A DNA stretch of 64,000 nt from VXNE01 sp963664635 (GCA_963664635.1 OY761542.1:5146001-5210000), one strand, 5' to 3'; positions 1 to 9,450 are shown, numbered from the stretch's first letter. Numbers and translations: made by a program. Notes: generated by a model from the letters alone, not told the origin.

Positions 1-1318
1 TGACCTGGCCCACCCGTATGCGGTCGCCGCCGAGGCCGTTGAAACTGCGGAGCACCGCCGTGGAGACGCGGTAACGCTGCGCGATCTCCGACAGCGTGTC
101 GCCACGTTCGATCACGTGGCGCATCCCCCGATGCGCGGCCGCCGCGATGCGCGCATCCGGCGGCGGATTGCGCAACAGGTAGCCGCGGATGCCGTCCGCG
201 ATCGCTCGCGCCACCTTGTCCTGGTGACTTGCCGTCGCCAGCAGCCGCGCCTCTTCCGGATTGGACAGGAAGCCGGTTTCGACCAGGATCGACGGCACGT
301 CCGGCGACTTCAGCACCGCGAAGCCGGCCTGCTCCACGCGGCGCTTGTGCATGCGGCTCACCCCGGACAGCGACCCCATCACCGACTCGCCGACGGCGAG
401 GCTGGCCCGCAGCGTCCCGTCCATGGACAGATCGAGCAGGACCGACCGGACCTGCTCGTCCTTGTCGTCGAGCGAGACCGGGCCGACGCCGCCGATGAGG
501 TCCGACCGGTTCTCCTGGTTCGCGAGCCATAGCGCCATCTCCGACGATGCACCGCCCTCGGAGAGGGCATACACCGAGGCGCCCCGGACCCGCGGGCTCG
601 AGAAAGCGTCCGCATGGATCGAGACGAACATGTCGGCCCGATGATCGCGCGCGATGGCGGTGCGTTTGCGCAGGCTGACGTAGTAGTCGCCGTCGCGCAC
701 CATCACGGCCCGGAAGCCGTCGGCGCGGTCGATGCGATCCTGGACCCGCCGCGCGATCGACAGGACGACGTTTTTCTCGTACACCCCACCCTTGCCGATG
801 GCCCCCGGATCCTCGCCGCCGTGACCCGCGTCCACCGCGACGATCACGTCGCGCAACCCCTCCGGCTCCTCCCGCCGCGGCGCCTGCCCCGCGGGCTCCG
901 GCATGTAGAGGTCCACGACCAGGCGGTGGCCGTACGGCGGTATCGGCTTCAGCGTGAAGTGTTTCGGCGTCACCTCGCGAGAGACGTCCAGAACGACGCG
1001 GTAGGCGCCCCGCGGCCGTCGCGCGCGCCGGACCCGCTCGATCACGCCTCCCTTCGCCGCCGGCGCCTCGAAACCTCGCCGCACCCGGGTATCCCGGAGG
1101 TCGACCACCACCCGCCGCGGCCGTTTGAGGGTAAACAGGCGGTACTCGACCGGAGCGCTGGTGTCGAACACCACGCGGGTATGGTCCGGCGCCTGGTGCA
1201 TGCGGATGCCTTCGAGTTCGGCCGCTCCTATACCGGCGCCATCGGCGCCGCACAGGAAGACAGCCAGCACGCCCGCGAGCGCGCGGGAGACGGGTCGTCT
1301 GGCGCTAGCGCCGGTCAA
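1..1318 (-). CDS. amiB: N-acetylmuramoyl-L-alanine amidase (AmiB-like), 3' end cut by window edge
   Basis: Periplasmic zinc amidase that cuts the amide bond between MurNAc and the peptide stem during septum splitting. The translation shows a leader-like hydrophobic N-terminus, an AMIN-type domain (VVVDLRDTRV), then the Amidase_3 domain with VDAGHGG, SIHADAF and VETGFLSNPEE, which hold the zinc ligands and catalytic glutamate. A LysM repeat begins near the left edge (ERGDTLSEIAQRYRVS). About 439 codons are present, so only a few C-terminal residues should be missing. The start is uncertain: a TTG at 1318 overlaps the end of tsaE, and a GTG at 1270 would shorten the signal peptide. The order nnr-tsaE-amiB matches other gammaproteobacteria and suggests translational coupling. 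Confidence 0.93.
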   Translation of the reverse strand, partial: MTGASARRPVSRALAGVLAVFLCGADGAGIGAAELEGIRMHQAPDHTRVVFDTSAPVEYRLFTLKRPRRVVVDLRDTRVRRGFEAPAAKGGVIERVRRARRPRGAYRVVLDVSREVTPKHFTLKPIPPYGHRLVVDLYMPEPAGQAPRREEPEGLRDVIVAVDAGHGGEDPGAIGKGGVYEKNVVLSIARRVQDRIDRADGFRAVMVRDGDYYVSLRKRTAIARDHRADMFVSIHADAFSSPRVRGASVYALSEGGASSEMALWLANQENRSDLIGGVGPVSLDDKDEQVRSVLLDLSMDGTLRASLAVGESVMGSLSGVSRMHKRRVEQAGFAVLKSPDVPSILVETGFLSNPEEARLLATASHQDKVARAIADGIRGYLLRNPPPDARIAAAAHRGMRHVIERGDTLSEIAQRYRVSTAVLRSFNGLGGDRIRVGQV

Positions 1319-1718
1319 CGAGTTCAAGCAACCTGCCCTCGCCCGCGATCGTGAGCACCAGCTCGACATCCGGGGCCGGCAACCGCGCGCCCGCCCGTTC
1401 CGGCCATTCCACGAGCTTCAGGGCCGCGTCCGCCAACAGTTCGTCGATTCCGATGAAGGACAACTCCTCCGGATCTTCGATCCTGTAGAAGTCGAAATGA
1501 TAAATGTGTCGGTCCCCGAACTCATAGGGCTCCAGCAGGGTGTAGGTCGGGCTTTTCACCGCGCCCCGGTGCCCGAGCCCCCGCAGGATGCCTCGAACGA
1601 GGGTGGTCTTGCCGGCGCCCAGCTCGCCGCGCAGGAACACCAGCTCTCCGTCGAGCCGGTCGGCAAACGCGGCGCCCCAGCGTAGCGTTTCCGCCTCGTC
1701 GCGCAGTTCAAGACGCAT
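1305..1718 (-). CDS. tsaE: tRNA threonylcarbamoyladenosine biosynthesis ATPase TsaE
   Basis: ATPase partner of TsaB and TsaD in making N6-threonylcarbamoyladenosine at position 37 of ANN-decoding tRNAs; cytoplasmic. The 137-residue product has a Walker A motif (GELGAGKTTLVRG), the family signature SPTYTLLEPYEF, and HFDFYRI. The length is normal. The ATG at 1718 overlaps the end of nnr by 11 bp and the gene's own stop overlaps the amiB start, so the three genes look like one translationally coupled operon. Confidence 0.95.
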   Translation of the reverse strand: MRLELRDEAETLRWGAAFADRLDGELVFLRGELGAGKTTLVRGILRGLGHRGAVKSPTYTLLEPYEFGDRHIYHFDFYRIEDPEELSFIGIDELLADAALKLVEWPERAGARLPAPDVELVLTIAGEGRLLELVDRR

Positions 1719-3180
1719 CGGGGGCGGCCTGCCAGAGATGATCGACGACATCGGACGCGACCAGCCGCCCCGGCGCCAACCGTAGCCGCGCGACATCGCC
1801 CGCAGTCGCGTGCAGGCACACGCCGGCTTCCGCCGCCTCCGCCAGGGCGAACCCCTGGGCCGCCAGACCCGCGACGACACCGGTCAGCACGTCGCCGCTG
1901 CCCGCCGTCGCGAGGCCCGGATTCCCGTCGATGCAGACGCCGCGCACTTCGCCAGCCACCGCCACCAGGGTCCCGGCGCCCTTGAGCAGGACCACATTCC
2001 CGAAGCGTTGGGACAACTCCCGCACGGCCGCCGGCCGGTCCGTCACGCGGCCACCCCCGAGCAGACGGCCTGCCTCGCCGGGATGGGGCGTCATCACGCT
2101 GGCGGCCGGCACGTCGTACCCGCCTTCAGCGATGAGGTTCAAGGCGTCGGCGTCGATCACGAGGGGTTTGCCGGCCCCCAGCGCAGCGGTCAGGAGCGTA
2201 CGCCCCCAGGAACCGCGCCCGAGGCCGGGACCCACGGCAATCACCGTGCACGCGCCGAGCACGTCCGCGATGCCATCGCCCTCCGACACCCCCCGGACCA
2301 TGACCTCCGGCCGGCGCGCGAGCGTCCCCGCGCAGTGTTCCGGCCGCGTCACCATGCTCACCAGTCCCGCTCCGGTGCGCAGCGCCGCTTCCGCCGTCAA
2401 GAGCGGAGCCCCGCCCATGCCGCGCTCGCCGCCGATCACCAGCACGTGACCGAACCGGTTCTTGTGTGCGGAACGCGGGCGGTCCGGCGGCCGCGGCGCG
2501 GCGAGCACGCGCAGCCCCGGCACGCTTTCGTAGATGTCCTCCGGTACGCCGAGGCTGTCGAACACCACCTCTCCCGCGTAATCGATCCCATCGCCGGTGA
2601 AGAGACCCAGCTTGCGCCCGATGAAGGTGACGGTCGCGTCGGCACGCACCGCGGCGCCAAGCAAAGCCCCCGTGTCCGCGGAGATCCCGCTCGGCAGGTC
2701 CACGGCTACGACCGGGCGCCGGCCGGCATTGATGCGCCCGACCGCCGTGGCATGCGCCGGCCGCAGCGGGCCGCTGGCGCCCGTGCCGAGCAACGCGTCG
2801 ACCACGACGTCCCCGGCCAGGCCGTCGCCGTCTCCGCCGTCCGCGAGGGTCGACGTGACGACGCCAACGGAGAGCGCCCAGTCCCTCGCACGGGCCGCAT
2901 CGCCGCGGAACCTGCCGCCGTCGCCCACCTGCAGAAGCCGCGTGTCGAGGCCCGCTTCCACCGCAAGACCGGCGACGATGTATCCGTCCCCGGCATTGTT
3001 ACCGGAACCACAGACCACGGTGAGAGAACGGCCGGCCGGCCAGCGCCGCCGCACCACGTCGAAAACGGCGCGTCCCGCCCGTTTCATCAGGGCGATACCG
3101 GGAATGCCGCGATCCTCGATCGCGATCCGGTCCAGCTCCCGGACCTCCGCTGCCGTGTAGACTCTGCCCCGGCCGCGCAT
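1708..3180 (-). CDS. nnr: Bifunctional NAD(P)HX epimerase / ADP-dependent NAD(P)HX dehydratase
   Basis: Metabolite-repair enzyme. The N-terminal YjeF_N epimerase domain (residues 1 to about 215) interconverts R- and S-NAD(P)HX, and the C-terminal ribokinase-like dehydratase domain restores NAD(P)H. Visible motifs are CGSGNNAGDGYIVA in the epimerase half and KNRFGHVLVIGG, MTPHPGEAGRL and GSGDVLTG in the dehydratase half. The 490-residue length is typical. The ATG at 3180 is chosen because the upstream extension runs into the divergent queG and looks non-coding. It is first in the nnr-tsaE-amiB operon. Confidence 0.95.
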   Translation of the reverse strand: MRGRGRVYTAAEVRELDRIAIEDRGIPGIALMKRAGRAVFDVVRRRWPAGRSLTVVCGSGNNAGDGYIVAGLAVEAGLDTRLLQVGDGGRFRGDAARARDWALSVGVVTSTLADGGDGDGLAGDVVVDALLGTGASGPLRPAHATAVGRINAGRRPVVAVDLPSGISADTGALLGAAVRADATVTFIGRKLGLFTGDGIDYAGEVVFDSLGVPEDIYESVPGLRVLAAPRPPDRPRSAHKNRFGHVLVIGGERGMGGAPLLTAEAALRTGAGLVSMVTRPEHCAGTLARRPEVMVRGVSEGDGIADVLGACTVIAVGPGLGRGSWGRTLLTAALGAGKPLVIDADALNLIAEGGYDVPAASVMTPHPGEAGRLLGGGRVTDRPAAVRELSQRFGNVVLLKGAGTLVAVAGEVRGVCIDGNPGLATAGSGDVLTGVVAGLAAQGFALAEAAEAGVCLHATAGDVARLRLAPGRLVASDVVDHLWQAAPDAS

Positions 3181-3198
3181 CCACGAATTATAGCTGCC

Positions 3199-4305
3199 AT
3201 GGACCCAAAGACTTGCGGCGAAGTTCCGCGTCAGCGGGAGTTCGAACGCGACCGCCAGCCCGCGCTGAATCGCCTCGCCGTCGACATCGAGACCTGGGCA
3301 CAGGAACTCGGTTTCGCCGCGGTCGGCATCACCGACACCGACCTGTCCGACTACGCCCCCGACGTACGCCGCTGGCTGTCCCGCAAGCTCCACGGCTCCA
3401 TGGGCTACATGGCCCGGAACCTCGACAAGCGCCTGCATCCCGAACGGCTGCAAGGCGGTACGGTGCGCGTCATTTCGGCCCGCATGGACTACCTGACCGA
3501 CGCCCTGCCGGCGATTCCCGCGCCCGGGTCCGAGACCGCGTACGTGTCCCGCTATGCCCTCGGACGGGACTATCACAAGACGGTGCGCCGGCGGCTGGCC
3601 AGGCTCGCGCGCCGCATCGAGCAGCGCGCCGGGGGCCGGTACCGGGCCTTCACGGACTCCGCGCCCGTCCTCGAGAAGCCCCTCGGCGAGAAGGCGGGGC
3701 TCGGCTGGATCGGCAAGAACACGCTGCTGTTGAACGAGGCAGCCGGATCGCTGTTTTTCCTCGGCGAGATCTATACGAACCTGCCATTGCCCGTGACGGA
3801 GCGCCGGGCTTCCGACCGGTGCGGCGCGTGCCGGGCCTGCCTCAATGCCTGTCCCACCGGCGCCATCGTCGGCCCCCGGCAGCTCGACGCGCGCCGTTGC
3901 ATCTCCTATCTGACCATCGAGAGCGACGCGGCGATACCCACGGAGCTGCGGGAGGCGGTCGGCAACCGGATTTTCGGCTGCGACGATTGCCAGATCGTCT
4001 GCCCGTGGAACCGCTATGCCAGGAAGTCCGCCGAAGCGGACTTCGCGCCGCGCCACGGCCTCGACGCCGCCCGCATCGCCGAGTTGCTCGAGTGGGACGA
4101 GGCGACCTTCCGCGCACGGACCGAGGGCATGGCGCTGCGCCGCATCGACTACCGCCAATGGGTCCGGAATCTCGCCGTCGCCGCCGGCAACGCGACGCCT
4201 TCCCCGACCCTCGTCGATCGGCTGGAGACCCGGCGCGCCGGCGCCGACCCGATGGTCCGGGAACACATCGACTGGGCGCTCGGGCGGCTGCGCGAGACCG
4301 CGTGA
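3199..4305 (+). CDS. queG: Epoxyqueuosine reductase QueG
   Basis: Cobalamin-dependent iron-sulfur enzyme that reduces epoxyqueuosine to queuosine at the wobble base of GUN-anticodon tRNAs. The 368-residue product carries two ferredoxin-like cysteine clusters, CGACRACLNACPTGAI and CDDCQIVCPWN, plus family blocks LEKPLGEKAGLGWIGKN and RRIDYRQWVRN. It is divergent from nnr with only 18 bp between the two start codons. Any shared promoter must therefore overlap coding sequence, or the true QueG start lies further in. Confidence 0.96.
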   Translation: MDPKTCGEVPRQREFERDRQPALNRLAVDIETWAQELGFAAVGITDTDLSDYAPDVRRWLSRKLHGSMGYMARNLDKRLHPERLQGGTVRVISARMDYLTDALPAIPAPGSETAYVSRYALGRDYHKTVRRRLARLARRIEQRAGGRYRAFTDSAPVLEKPLGEKAGLGWIGKNTLLLNEAAGSLFFLGEIYTNLPLPVTERRASDRCGACRACLNACPTGAIVGPRQLDARRCISYLTIESDAAIPTELREAVGNRIFGCDDCQIVCPWNRYARKSAEADFAPRHGLDAARIAELLEWDEATFRARTEGMALRRIDYRQWVRNLAVAAGNATPSPTLVDRLETRRAGADPMVREHIDWALGRLRETA

Positions 4306-4312
4306 GGCGCGT

Positions 4313-4852
4313 TCAGGATCCGCGCAGGAAGTGTCTCCGGTAAAACCGGAGTTCGTCGATCGACTCGCGGATGTCCATGAGCGCGACGTGGGTGTTGGAT
4401 TTCACTACGCGGGCGGCGAGGTCCGGCCGCCACAGCCGCGCCAGTTCCTTGACGCTCGACACGTCGATGTTGCGGTAGTACAGGTAGCCTTCGAGCGTCG
4501 GCATGTATCTGGCCAGGAAGCGGCGGTCCTGCCAGATGGAGTTGCCGCACAGCGGCGACTCGCCTTCGCCCACGTACCGCTCGACGAACGCCAGGGTCTG
4601 CGCCTCGGCCTCCACGAGCGGTACGCCTTCCCGGCGGACGCGTTGCAGCAGACCGGACGCCGTGTGATGCGTGACGTTCCAGTCGTCCATGCCGGCGAGC
4701 GCCGACTCCGGCTGGGCGACGGCAAGGGTCGGCCCTTCCGCGAGGGTGTTGAGCTCCGCGTCGGTGACGACGGTGGCGATCTCGATGATGACGTGCACGT
4801 CGAGGTCGAGCCCCGTCATCTCGAGGTCCATCCAGACGAGATTCGCCGCCAT
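4313..4852 (-). CDS. orn: Oligoribonuclease
   Basis: DEDDh 3'-5' exonuclease that degrades the last two to five nucleotides of RNA fragments, including pGpG from cyclic-di-GMP breakdown. The 179-residue protein shows the acidic ExoI motif (WMDLEMTGLD), GNSIWQDRRFLARYMP, and the histidine/aspartate motif near the C-terminus (HVALMDIRESI). The start is the ATG at 4852; a longer reading upstream is low-complexity and lacks family similarity. It is convergent with queG, with 7 bp between the stops. Confidence 0.96.
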   Translation of the reverse strand: MAANLVWMDLEMTGLDLDVHVIIEIATVVTDAELNTLAEGPTLAVAQPESALAGMDDWNVTHHTASGLLQRVRREGVPLVEAEAQTLAFVERYVGEGESPLCGNSIWQDRRFLARYMPTLEGYLYYRNIDVSSVKELARLWRPDLAARVVKSNTHVALMDIRESIDELRFYRRHFLRGS

Positions 4853-4959
4853 CGGAAAGCGCCCTCTTGCGCGGTCTGTCGCGCGGTCCGTTGCGCGCAG
4901 GCAATCGCGGAACACAGCATATATCATCCCGCCGCCACGACCCGACGCCCGGCAGCGAC

Positions 4960-5799
4960 GTGACCACACCGGCAGCTCTTTCCCCCGCCCCGCGCCTGTC
5001 CCCCACCGCGCTCCTCTCCCCCATCGCGCTTCGCGAGCGCATGCAGACCGACGACCTGCTCGTCCTGCAGGTAACCGCCCCGCAGGTCTACGCTCAGGCC
5101 CACCTGCCGGGGGCCGTACCCGTCGCGCCCGCCGAACTGATCCGCGGCGAACCCCCGGCAGTCGGCAAGCTGCCGCGGCGCGAGGCACTGGCCGCCCTGT
5201 TCCGGCGTGTCGGGCTCACGCGGGACCGCACCGTGGTGGCGTGCGACGACGAGGGCGGCGGCTGGGCCGGGCGCCTGGCCTGGACCCTCGACGTCATCGG
5301 GCACCACGACTGGTGCTATCTCGACGGCGGCCTGCACGCGTGGGCCGCCGCCGGCCTGCCGTTCTCCGACGCGCCGGTCGCCGTCACGCCCTCCGACATC
5401 GACTTCGACATCGACCGCCGGCCCGTCGCCGACCTCGAGGACGTGCGCGCCGCGCTGGACGCTCCGGACACGCTCGTCTGGGACTGCCGCAGCCCGGAGG
5501 AGTACGCGGGCCTGAAACGCACCGCCGCGCGGAACGGCCACATTCCGGGCGCCGTCAACCTCGACTGGCTGGAACTCATGGACCGGGCCCGCGGGCTCGC
5601 GCTCGTCGAGGATCTCGAGACCCGCTTGGCGGAGCGTGGCATCACGCGGGATCGGGACATCATCACGCACTGCCAGACGCACCATCGCTCGGGGCTCACC
5701 TACATGGCCGCGCGCCTGCTCGGGTTCCCGCGGATTCGCGCCTATGACGGGTCCTGGTCCGAATGGGGCAACCGCACGGACACCCCGATCGAACGTTGA
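4960..5799 (+). CDS. RhdA-type rhodanese, thiosulfate sulfurtransferase
   Basis: Two-domain rhodanese of 279 residues. The N-terminal inactive domain contains YDDEGGGWAG-like sequence (CDDEGGGWAGR). The C-terminal domain carries the persulfide-forming cysteine at residue 238 in the loop HCQTHHRSG, the loop found in Azotobacter and Pseudomonas RhdA rather than the CGSG loop of mercaptopyruvate sulfurtransferases. The GTG at 4960 gives a start matching the family. Its stop overlaps the TTG start of psd by 4 bp, and a rhdA-psd pair also occurs in pseudomonads. Confidence 0.9.
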   Translation: MTTPAALSPAPRLSPTALLSPIALRERMQTDDLLVLQVTAPQVYAQAHLPGAVPVAPAELIRGEPPAVGKLPRREALAALFRRVGLTRDRTVVACDDEGGGWAGRLAWTLDVIGHHDWCYLDGGLHAWAAAGLPFSDAPVAVTPSDIDFDIDRRPVADLEDVRAALDAPDTLVWDCRSPEEYAGLKRTAARNGHIPGAVNLDWLELMDRARGLALVEDLETRLAERGITRDRDIITHCQTHHRSGLTYMAARLLGFPRIRAYDGSWSEWGNRTDTPIER

Positions 5800-6608
5800 A
5801 CGCCTTCGCGGCACTCCAGCACGTCCTGCCGAAGCAGGCCATCTCCCGCATGGCCGGATGGGCGGCGCGTTCCGAGCGGCGGCTGGTCGCCGGACCGCTG
5901 ATCCGTGCCTTCGCGCGTCACTACCGGGTCGACATGGACGAGGCCGCGACCCCCTCCCTGGCCGCATACCCGTCCTTCAACGCGTTCTTCACGCGGGCGC
6001 TCCGGGCCGACGCCCGCCCGATGCCGGATGCCCCCACCGCCATCGTCAGCCCGGCGGACGGGTACCTGAGCCAGTTCGGCCGCATCGAGGACGGCCGCAT
6101 CGTGCAAGCCAAGGGCAGGGACTTCTCCGTGGCCTCCCTCGTCGCCGATCGCTCGCTGGCGGCCTCCCTGGACGGCGGCGTCTTCCTCACGGTCTATCTC
6201 TCGCCCCGCGACTACCACCGGGTCCATGCACCCGCCCGCGCCACCCTGCGCCGGACCATCGAGGTGCCGGGGCGTCTGTTCTCGGTCAACGACCGCACGG
6301 CCGACGCCGTTTCGGGGCTGTTCGCGCGCAACGAGCGGCTCGTGTGCGTGTTCGACCGGTTCGTCCTGGTGCTCGTGGGCGCCCTGATCGTGGCGAGCAT
6401 CGAAACCGTGTGGGAGGGACCGCGTTCTCCCTACCCCACCCTCCGGACACGCCCGGCCGCCGGGGACTTCCCGCGCGGCGCGGAGGTCGGCCGGTTCCTG
6501 CTCGGGTCCACGGCAATCGTGCTCTTCCCGCCTGGGGGCGCCTCGCTGCGCGACGACCTCGCCGCGGGCATGGCGCTGCGGATGGGCCAGCCGGTCGGCA
6601 CCGTCTGA
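5796..6608 (+). CDS. psd: Phosphatidylserine decarboxylase proenzyme
   Basis: Membrane-associated enzyme that makes phosphatidylethanolamine from phosphatidylserine. The proenzyme cleaves itself at the LGST motif (residues 236-239), leaving a pyruvoyl group on the new alpha-chain N-terminus. Asp in SPADGY (about residue 88) and His in YHRVH are the expected catalytic residues. The TTG at 5796, overlapping the rhdA-like stop, gives a 270-residue protein of normal length; an ATG at 5763 would lie deep inside the upstream gene. The overlap indicates translational coupling. Confidence 0.94.
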   Translation: MNAFAALQHVLPKQAISRMAGWAARSERRLVAGPLIRAFARHYRVDMDEAATPSLAAYPSFNAFFTRALRADARPMPDAPTAIVSPADGYLSQFGRIEDGRIVQAKGRDFSVASLVADRSLAASLDGGVFLTVYLSPRDYHRVHAPARATLRRTIEVPGRLFSVNDRTADAVSGLFARNERLVCVFDRFVLVLVGALIVASIETVWEGPRSPYPTLRTRPAAGDFPRGAEVGRFLLGSTAIVLFPPGGASLRDDLAAGMALRMGQPVGTV

Positions 6609-6623
6609 CGCGGGACGCGGGCG

Positions 6624-7469
6624 TCAGGCCCGGTCCACCGGAAACGGCATCACCGCGGCCAGACTGTCCGCACCGAGCTTCAGCGCCACGAGGCGGTCGA
6701 AACCCACGGCCACCCCGGCGCAATCCGGCAGGCCCTGCGCGTGCGCCGCGATGAAAGGCTCGTCGAGGGGAACTTCGGCCAGTCCCTCCTCCCCGCGCTG
6801 GACGTTGTCGCGGACCATGCGGTGCCGCAGCTCGTCCGGGTCGCGCAGCTCGTGGTAGCCGTTGGCGATCTCGACCCCGTCCACGACCAGTTCGAACCGG
6901 GACGCCACCTCGCCCTCGACGCGGGCCAGCGCCGCCTGGGGGGCGGGATACTCCGTGATGAACACGCGCGACCGCCCGAGGCCCGCGATCGCCGCGCCGA
7001 TCCGCAGATCGAGTTCCGCGCCGGGCGTCGTCGCGACCGGCACGCCGACCAGGGACGCGTAACTCCGCCTGTCGTAGTCCGACGGACCGAGCAGCACGTC
7101 GACGAGGTCGGCGACCTCCCGCATCAGCGCCGCCGCATCGAGGCCGACCCGATACCACTCGATCATCGTGAACTCGGGGTTGTGCCAGCGCCCCGCCTCC
7201 CCCGCGCGGAACACCGGACCGATCTGGTAGATGGACGGCGCCCCCGCCGCCAGCAGGCGCTTCATGTGGTACTCCGGCGAGGTCTGCAGGTAGCGCCCGT
7301 CCACGGTGCGCATGCTCTCGATGGCCGGGTCCGTGACCCCGTGCGCGGCCAGCGCCGGCGTCTGCACTTCGATCACGTCACGGCCGGCGAAAAAGGCGCG
7401 TATCTCCGCCAGCATCCGCGCGCGGACGGGCAGGACCTCCAGGGCGCAGGCCGGGCGCCATTCGGTCAT
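6624..7469 (-). CDS. epmA: Elongation factor P--(R)-beta-lysine ligase
   Basis: Truncated class II lysyl-tRNA synthetase paralogue (also GenX/PoxA) that attaches beta-lysine to the conserved lysine of EF-P. It has the catalytic core without an anticodon-binding domain. Motif 2 is FRAGEAGRWHNPEFTMIEWY and motif 3 is GVAVGFDRLVALKLGA. The length is 281 residues. The substrate gene efp lies 19 bp upstream on the same strand, so enzyme and substrate appear co-transcribed. EpmB, which makes beta-lysine, is not in the window. Confidence 0.95.
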   Translation of the reverse strand: MTEWRPACALEVLPVRARMLAEIRAFFAGRDVIEVQTPALAAHGVTDPAIESMRTVDGRYLQTSPEYHMKRLLAAGAPSIYQIGPVFRAGEAGRWHNPEFTMIEWYRVGLDAAALMREVADLVDVLLGPSDYDRRSYASLVGVPVATTPGAELDLRIGAAIAGLGRSRVFITEYPAPQAALARVEGEVASRFELVVDGVEIANGYHELRDPDELRHRMVRDNVQRGEEGLAEVPLDEPFIAAHAQGLPDCAGVAVGFDRLVALKLGADSLAAVMPFPVDRA

Positions 7470-7488
7470 CTTGCGGTGCCCCGGCGCC

Positions 7489-8061
7489 TCAACCCTGCAC
7501 GCGGCCGACGTATTCCCCGGTGCGGGTGTCGATGCGCAGGACGTCGCCCTGGTTGACGAACAGCGGCACCTTGATGGTGGCGCCGGTGGACAGGGTCGCG
7601 GGCTTGGTCGCGCCCTGGGCGGTGTCCCCCTTGAGCCCGGGGTCGGTCTCAGTCACTTCCAGTTCGACGAAGTTCGGGGGCGTCACCGAGATCGGGTCGC
7701 CGTTCCAGAGCGTGACCGCGTAGCTCTCCTGTTCCTTGAGCCAGGGCTGCGTCTCGCCGACCGCGGTCGCGCCGGCCACGAACTGTTCGTAGCTCCCGTC
7801 CGTCTTCATGAAGTGCCAGAACTCGCCGTCGGTGTAGAGGTACTCCATCGAGAGCTCCATGACCTCGGCGGCCTGTATGGTCTCGCCGCTCTTGAACGTC
7901 CGTTCCCAGACGCGCCCGGTCTTCAGGTTGCGGAACCTGACCCGGTTGAACGCCTTGCCCTTGCCGGGCTTCACGAATTCGTTCTCGAGGATCGAGCAGG
8001 GATCGCCCTCCAGCAGCACCTTGAGGCCGGCCCGGAACTCGTTGGTTGCGTACGTCGCCAC
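7489..8061 (-). CDS. efp: Translation elongation factor P
   Basis: Binds between the P and E sites and rescues ribosomes stalled on polyproline. The 190-residue sequence follows E. coli EF-P closely, with the modified lysine at position 34 in the loop VKPGKGKAF and the C-terminal block SVTPPNFVELEV. The start is the GTG at 8061, which gives MATYATNEFRAG; the upstream codons are not conserved. It pairs with epmA downstream. Confidence 0.97.
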   Translation of the reverse strand: MATYATNEFRAGLKVLLEGDPCSILENEFVKPGKGKAFNRVRFRNLKTGRVWERTFKSGETIQAAEVMELSMEYLYTDGEFWHFMKTDGSYEQFVAGATAVGETQPWLKEQESYAVTLWNGDPISVTPPNFVELEVTETDPGLKGDTAQGATKPATLSTGATIKVPLFVNQGDVLRIDTRTGEYVGRVQG

Positions 8062-8155
8062 GGCCCTCCCCACGGGGCAGGAAGGCCGCCGATGATACTG
8101 CACGGCGCTTGCGCGCTTGCGCGGCCCCGGGGCCCCGGCCGGCCGCAGCCATCCG

Positions 8156-9391
8156 TTACTGCGTCTCGGCGATCTCGCGGTCGGAGAATCCGAGCAGGTA
8201 CAGGACGCTGTCCAGGCCGAAGTTCGAGATCGCGTGGTCCGCCGACTCGCGCACGGCCGGCTTGGCGTGGAAGGCGACGCCGAGACCCGCCGCCGTCAGC
8301 ATCGGCAGGTCGTTGGCGCCGTCGCCGATCGCGATGGCCTGCTCGAGGGAGATCCGCTCCCGTGCGCACAGCTCCACGAGAATGTCCGCCTTGCGCCCCG
8401 CATCGACGACCGCGCCCGCGACCGTGCCGGTCAGCCGGCCCTCGGCGACCGCCAGGGTGTTCGCGAACACGTAGTCGAACCCGAGGATCCGCTGGAGTCG
8501 GCGCCCGACGTAGTCGAAGCCCCCGGAGACGATCGCGGTGCGGTAGCCGAAGTGCCGCAGCGAATTGACCAGCCGACGCGTGCCCGGGGTGACGGGGACG
8601 GTCTCGGCCACCTCCGCGAGCACGCTTTCCGGAAGTCCCTCGAGCAGGGCCACCCGGCGCCGCAGGCTCGCCTCGAAGTCGAGGTCGCCGTGCATGGCGG
8701 CGGAGGTGATCGCGGCCACCTCCGCGCCCACCCCGTGACGCGCGGCGAGTTCGTCGATCACTTCCGCCTCGATGAGGGTGGAGTCCATGTCGAACACGAC
8801 GAGCCGCCGATTGCGCCGGTACACGGAGTCTTCCTGCACGCTGAAATCGAAGGTCAGCTCGCCGGCGGCGAGGAACAGCGCCTCCTTGAGTTCGCGCTGG
8901 TCCGAACGCGGCCCGCGTACCGACATCTCGACGCTCGCGCGGGCTGCGCGGGTCACGCCGTCGAGCGGCACGCGGCCCGAGAGCCGATGTACGGAGTCGA
9001 TGTTCAGCCCGTGCTGGCCGATGATCCGGGTGACGCTGGCGAGCTGTTCGGCGCTGATCCCGTTCGCAAGCAGGGTCACGATGTAGCGGGACTTGCCCTG
9101 GTTCGCCACCCACTCGCGATAGTCGTCAGCGGTGACGCGCTCGAAACGCGCGCTGACGCCCATCCGCCGCGCGGTGTCGAGCAGTTCCGCGCGCACTTCC
9201 GCCTCGTGCCCGGCGGCGGCGATCTGCACGAGCATGCCGAGGTTCAGTTCCTCGTGAATGACCGCCTGCCCGATGTCGAGCACGCGTGCTTGATATCGGG
9301 CGAGCGTCGATGTCAACATGGCCATCAATCCGGGCTTGTCCTGCCCGGAGACGTTTACCAGAAGAATCTCGCCCGAGCCGGAATCCGCCAC
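8156..9391 (-). CDS. serB: Phosphoserine phosphatase SerB
   Basis: Last step of serine synthesis. Residues 1 to about 180 form two ACT-like regulatory regions. The C-terminal half is a HAD phosphatase with the nucleophile motif DMDST at 201-205, the threonine/serine motif (AIVSGGFDY) and the metal site GDGANDLPML. At 411 residues it is the long, ACT-containing form. It is divergent from the smp/ahpA-like gene, as in E. coli, with about 60 bp between the starts. Confidence 0.95.
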   Translation of the reverse strand: MADSGSGEILLVNVSGQDKPGLMAMLTSTLARYQARVLDIGQAVIHEELNLGMLVQIAAAGHEAEVRAELLDTARRMGVSARFERVTADDYREWVANQGKSRYIVTLLANGISAEQLASVTRIIGQHGLNIDSVHRLSGRVPLDGVTRAARASVEMSVRGPRSDQRELKEALFLAAGELTFDFSVQEDSVYRRNRRLVVFDMDSTLIEAEVIDELAARHGVGAEVAAITSAAMHGDLDFEASLRRRVALLEGLPESVLAEVAETVPVTPGTRRLVNSLRHFGYRTAIVSGGFDYVGRRLQRILGFDYVFANTLAVAEGRLTGTVAGAVVDAGRKADILVELCARERISLEQAIAIGDGANDLPMLTAAGLGVAFHAKPAVRESADHAISNFGLDSVLYLLGFSDREIAETQ

Positions 9392-9450
9392 CCGCTACTC
9401 ACCCGCCACGCACCCGACACTCACCTGCCAAAAGAGGCCGCTCTTTCGTT

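Noticed and set aside
1810..4305. Long plus-strand frame (831 codons) across nnr into queG
   Set aside because: Only the part from 3199 is real (queG); the rest is the antisense of nnr.
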